Source: Candidatus Margulisiibacteriota bacterium
Lineage (GTDB): Bacteria; Margulisbacteria; WOR-1; O2-12-FULL-45-9
Length of the DNA stretch: 6,243 nucleotides
Assembly (NCBI GenBank): GCA_028714935.1
Contig: JAQTLJ010000073.1
Span: forward strand, 1 to 6,243
Reading direction: 5' to 3'
In this document: in pieces, positions 5,683 to 6,243 of the stretch
Layout: each line of letters begins with the position of its first letter
Numbering within the stretch: the stretch's first letter is position 1
Translations under genes and position numbers: made by a program
Notes under the pieces: generated by a model
What the model was told of the DNA's origin: nothing
Databases searched by the model: none
The model's input: the letters and a program-made list of their open reading frames with translations, nothing else

Positions 5683-6243
5683 TCACATCTCTATCGTGAA
5701 GTAGATGCCTTCCTCCCCGCCTTCGTCCAGGCCTTTAGCATAAACCATTTTTAGATTAAACCAGTAATATCCCCAGAATAATTGCGTCCCCAAGTTCAAT
5801 TCCGCCCCATAACTTCTTTTCAATTTTATATTGCTGGCTTGTTCAAATGTCGCTCCCCCCAGGTCATAGAATAAACTCCCCCAAAGCTTATCAAAAAACG
5901 AACCGCCGAATAAAAATCCGGTCTCCGGATAAAGCAGCGGGAAGCGGTAGTCAGTGGAAAGCAGCGCTCCCTTATTACCCGACAGGTCGGTGCTGGGGTA
6001 CCCGCGGATCGGCAAATACTTCCAGGAAAAATTACTTTGCTCCAGCTGTTCTCCCCGGCTGTAAAAACCGTAAAGTTTTGGGGTAAGGACATGGTGCGGC
6101 AGCGGCGCGGGCAAGTACGTCGCCGCATTGGCGCTATAATTCGTGTAGGTATAATTTGATCCAAAAGTTGGTGAATTCATGGCGACTTTTAAAGAAAGGT
6201 CGATGCCGTCCTCAGAACTGATCGACTTCGCGTAACTCCTGGC
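5683..6243 (-). CDS. C-terminal part of an Omp85-like outer-membrane beta-barrel protein (partial)
   Basis: The frame is open from the right edge of the window to a TGA at 5683, giving the last 186 residues of a longer protein; the Met at 6180 is internal, not a start. The segment is rich in aromatic residues and glycine, with alternating patterns expected of beta-strands. It contains KYLPIRGYP (75-83 of the visible part), matching the (V/I)RG(F/Y) motif in loop 6 of Omp85-type barrels (BamA, TamA and relatives), followed by strands such as LLSTDYRFPLLYPE (94-107) and LWGSLFYDLGGATF (120-133). The general style also resembles the barrels fused behind TolB/WD40-like domains in some uncultivated diderm phyla, so it could be either a BamA/TamA relative or such a fusion; the missing N-terminus would tell. 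The chain ends in GIYFTIEM, a plausible last strand but with Met instead of the usual terminal Phe. It would sit in the outer membrane. It ends 24 bases before rtcB. Confidence 0.78.
   Translation of the reverse strand, partial: ARSYAKSISSEDGIDLSLKVAMNSPTFGSNYTYTNYSANAATYLPAPLPHHVLTPKLYGFYSRGEQLEQSNFSWKYLPIRGYPSTDLSGNKGALLSTDYRFPLLYPETGFLFGGSFFDKLWGSLFYDLGGATFEQASNIKLKRSYGAELNLGTQLFWGYYWFNLKMVYAKGLDEGGEEGIYFTIEM

Noticed and set aside
5826..6164. Second minus-strand open frame of 112 codons overlapping the barrel gene
   Set aside because: It is rich in Arg, Pro and Cys with no domain, while the overlapping frame has clear barrel features and stays open to the window edge.
6178..6180. ATG at 6180 as the start of a small 165-residue protein
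   Set aside because: The frame continues upstream without a stop to the window edge with similar strand-like sequence (SYAKSISSEDG, DLSLKVA), so this Met is internal to a larger barrel protein.

Overview
The window is almost wall-to-wall coding sequence, and every gene lies on the minus strand, so transcription runs from base 6243 towards base 1. In transcription order it carries: (1) the C-terminal 186 residues of an outer-membrane beta-barrel protein with an Omp85-type IRGY motif, whose start lies outside the window; (2) rtcB, a GTP/Mn-dependent RNA ligase; (3) a complete bacterial serpin (protease inhibitor) with an export signal; (4) amrS, the radical-SAM member of the AmmeMemoRadiSam system; (5) ktrB, the membrane subunit of a Ktr potassium importer; (6) ktrA, its cytosolic nucleotide-binding regulatory subunit. 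Gaps between genes are 24, 13, 2, -8 (overlap) and 14 bases. I see no terminator-like hairpin in any gap, so the set looks like one transcription unit, or a few overlapping ones, that enters at the right edge and may leave at the left.

The outer-membrane barrel points to a diderm (Gram-negative-type) bacterium. The radical-SAM enzyme suggests an anaerobic or microaerobic life. Base composition is near 50% GC overall. The combination would fit one of the less-cultivated diderm candidate phyla (Margulisbacteria/WOR-1 or Elusimicrobiota-like), but this is a low-confidence impression from protein style, not a phylogenetic result.

Only ktrB and ktrA form an obvious functional pair: a K+ channel-like importer and its gating ring, used for osmotic and potassium homeostasis. 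The other genes do not make a recognised pathway. RtcB acts in RNA repair or tRNA splicing. The serpin probably works outside the cytoplasm as a suicide inhibitor of proteases. AmrS belongs to a widespread system whose biochemical role I cannot state, and its usual partners (AMMECR1 and Memo families) are not in this window. The most notable item is the serpin: all the sequence marks of an inhibitory serpin are present, its gene is AT-richer than rtcB next to it, and it is embedded tightly between housekeeping-type genes. I found no CRISPR array, insertion sequence, RNA gene, repeat or clearly new multi-gene system. No gene-free stretch exceeds about 25 bases.
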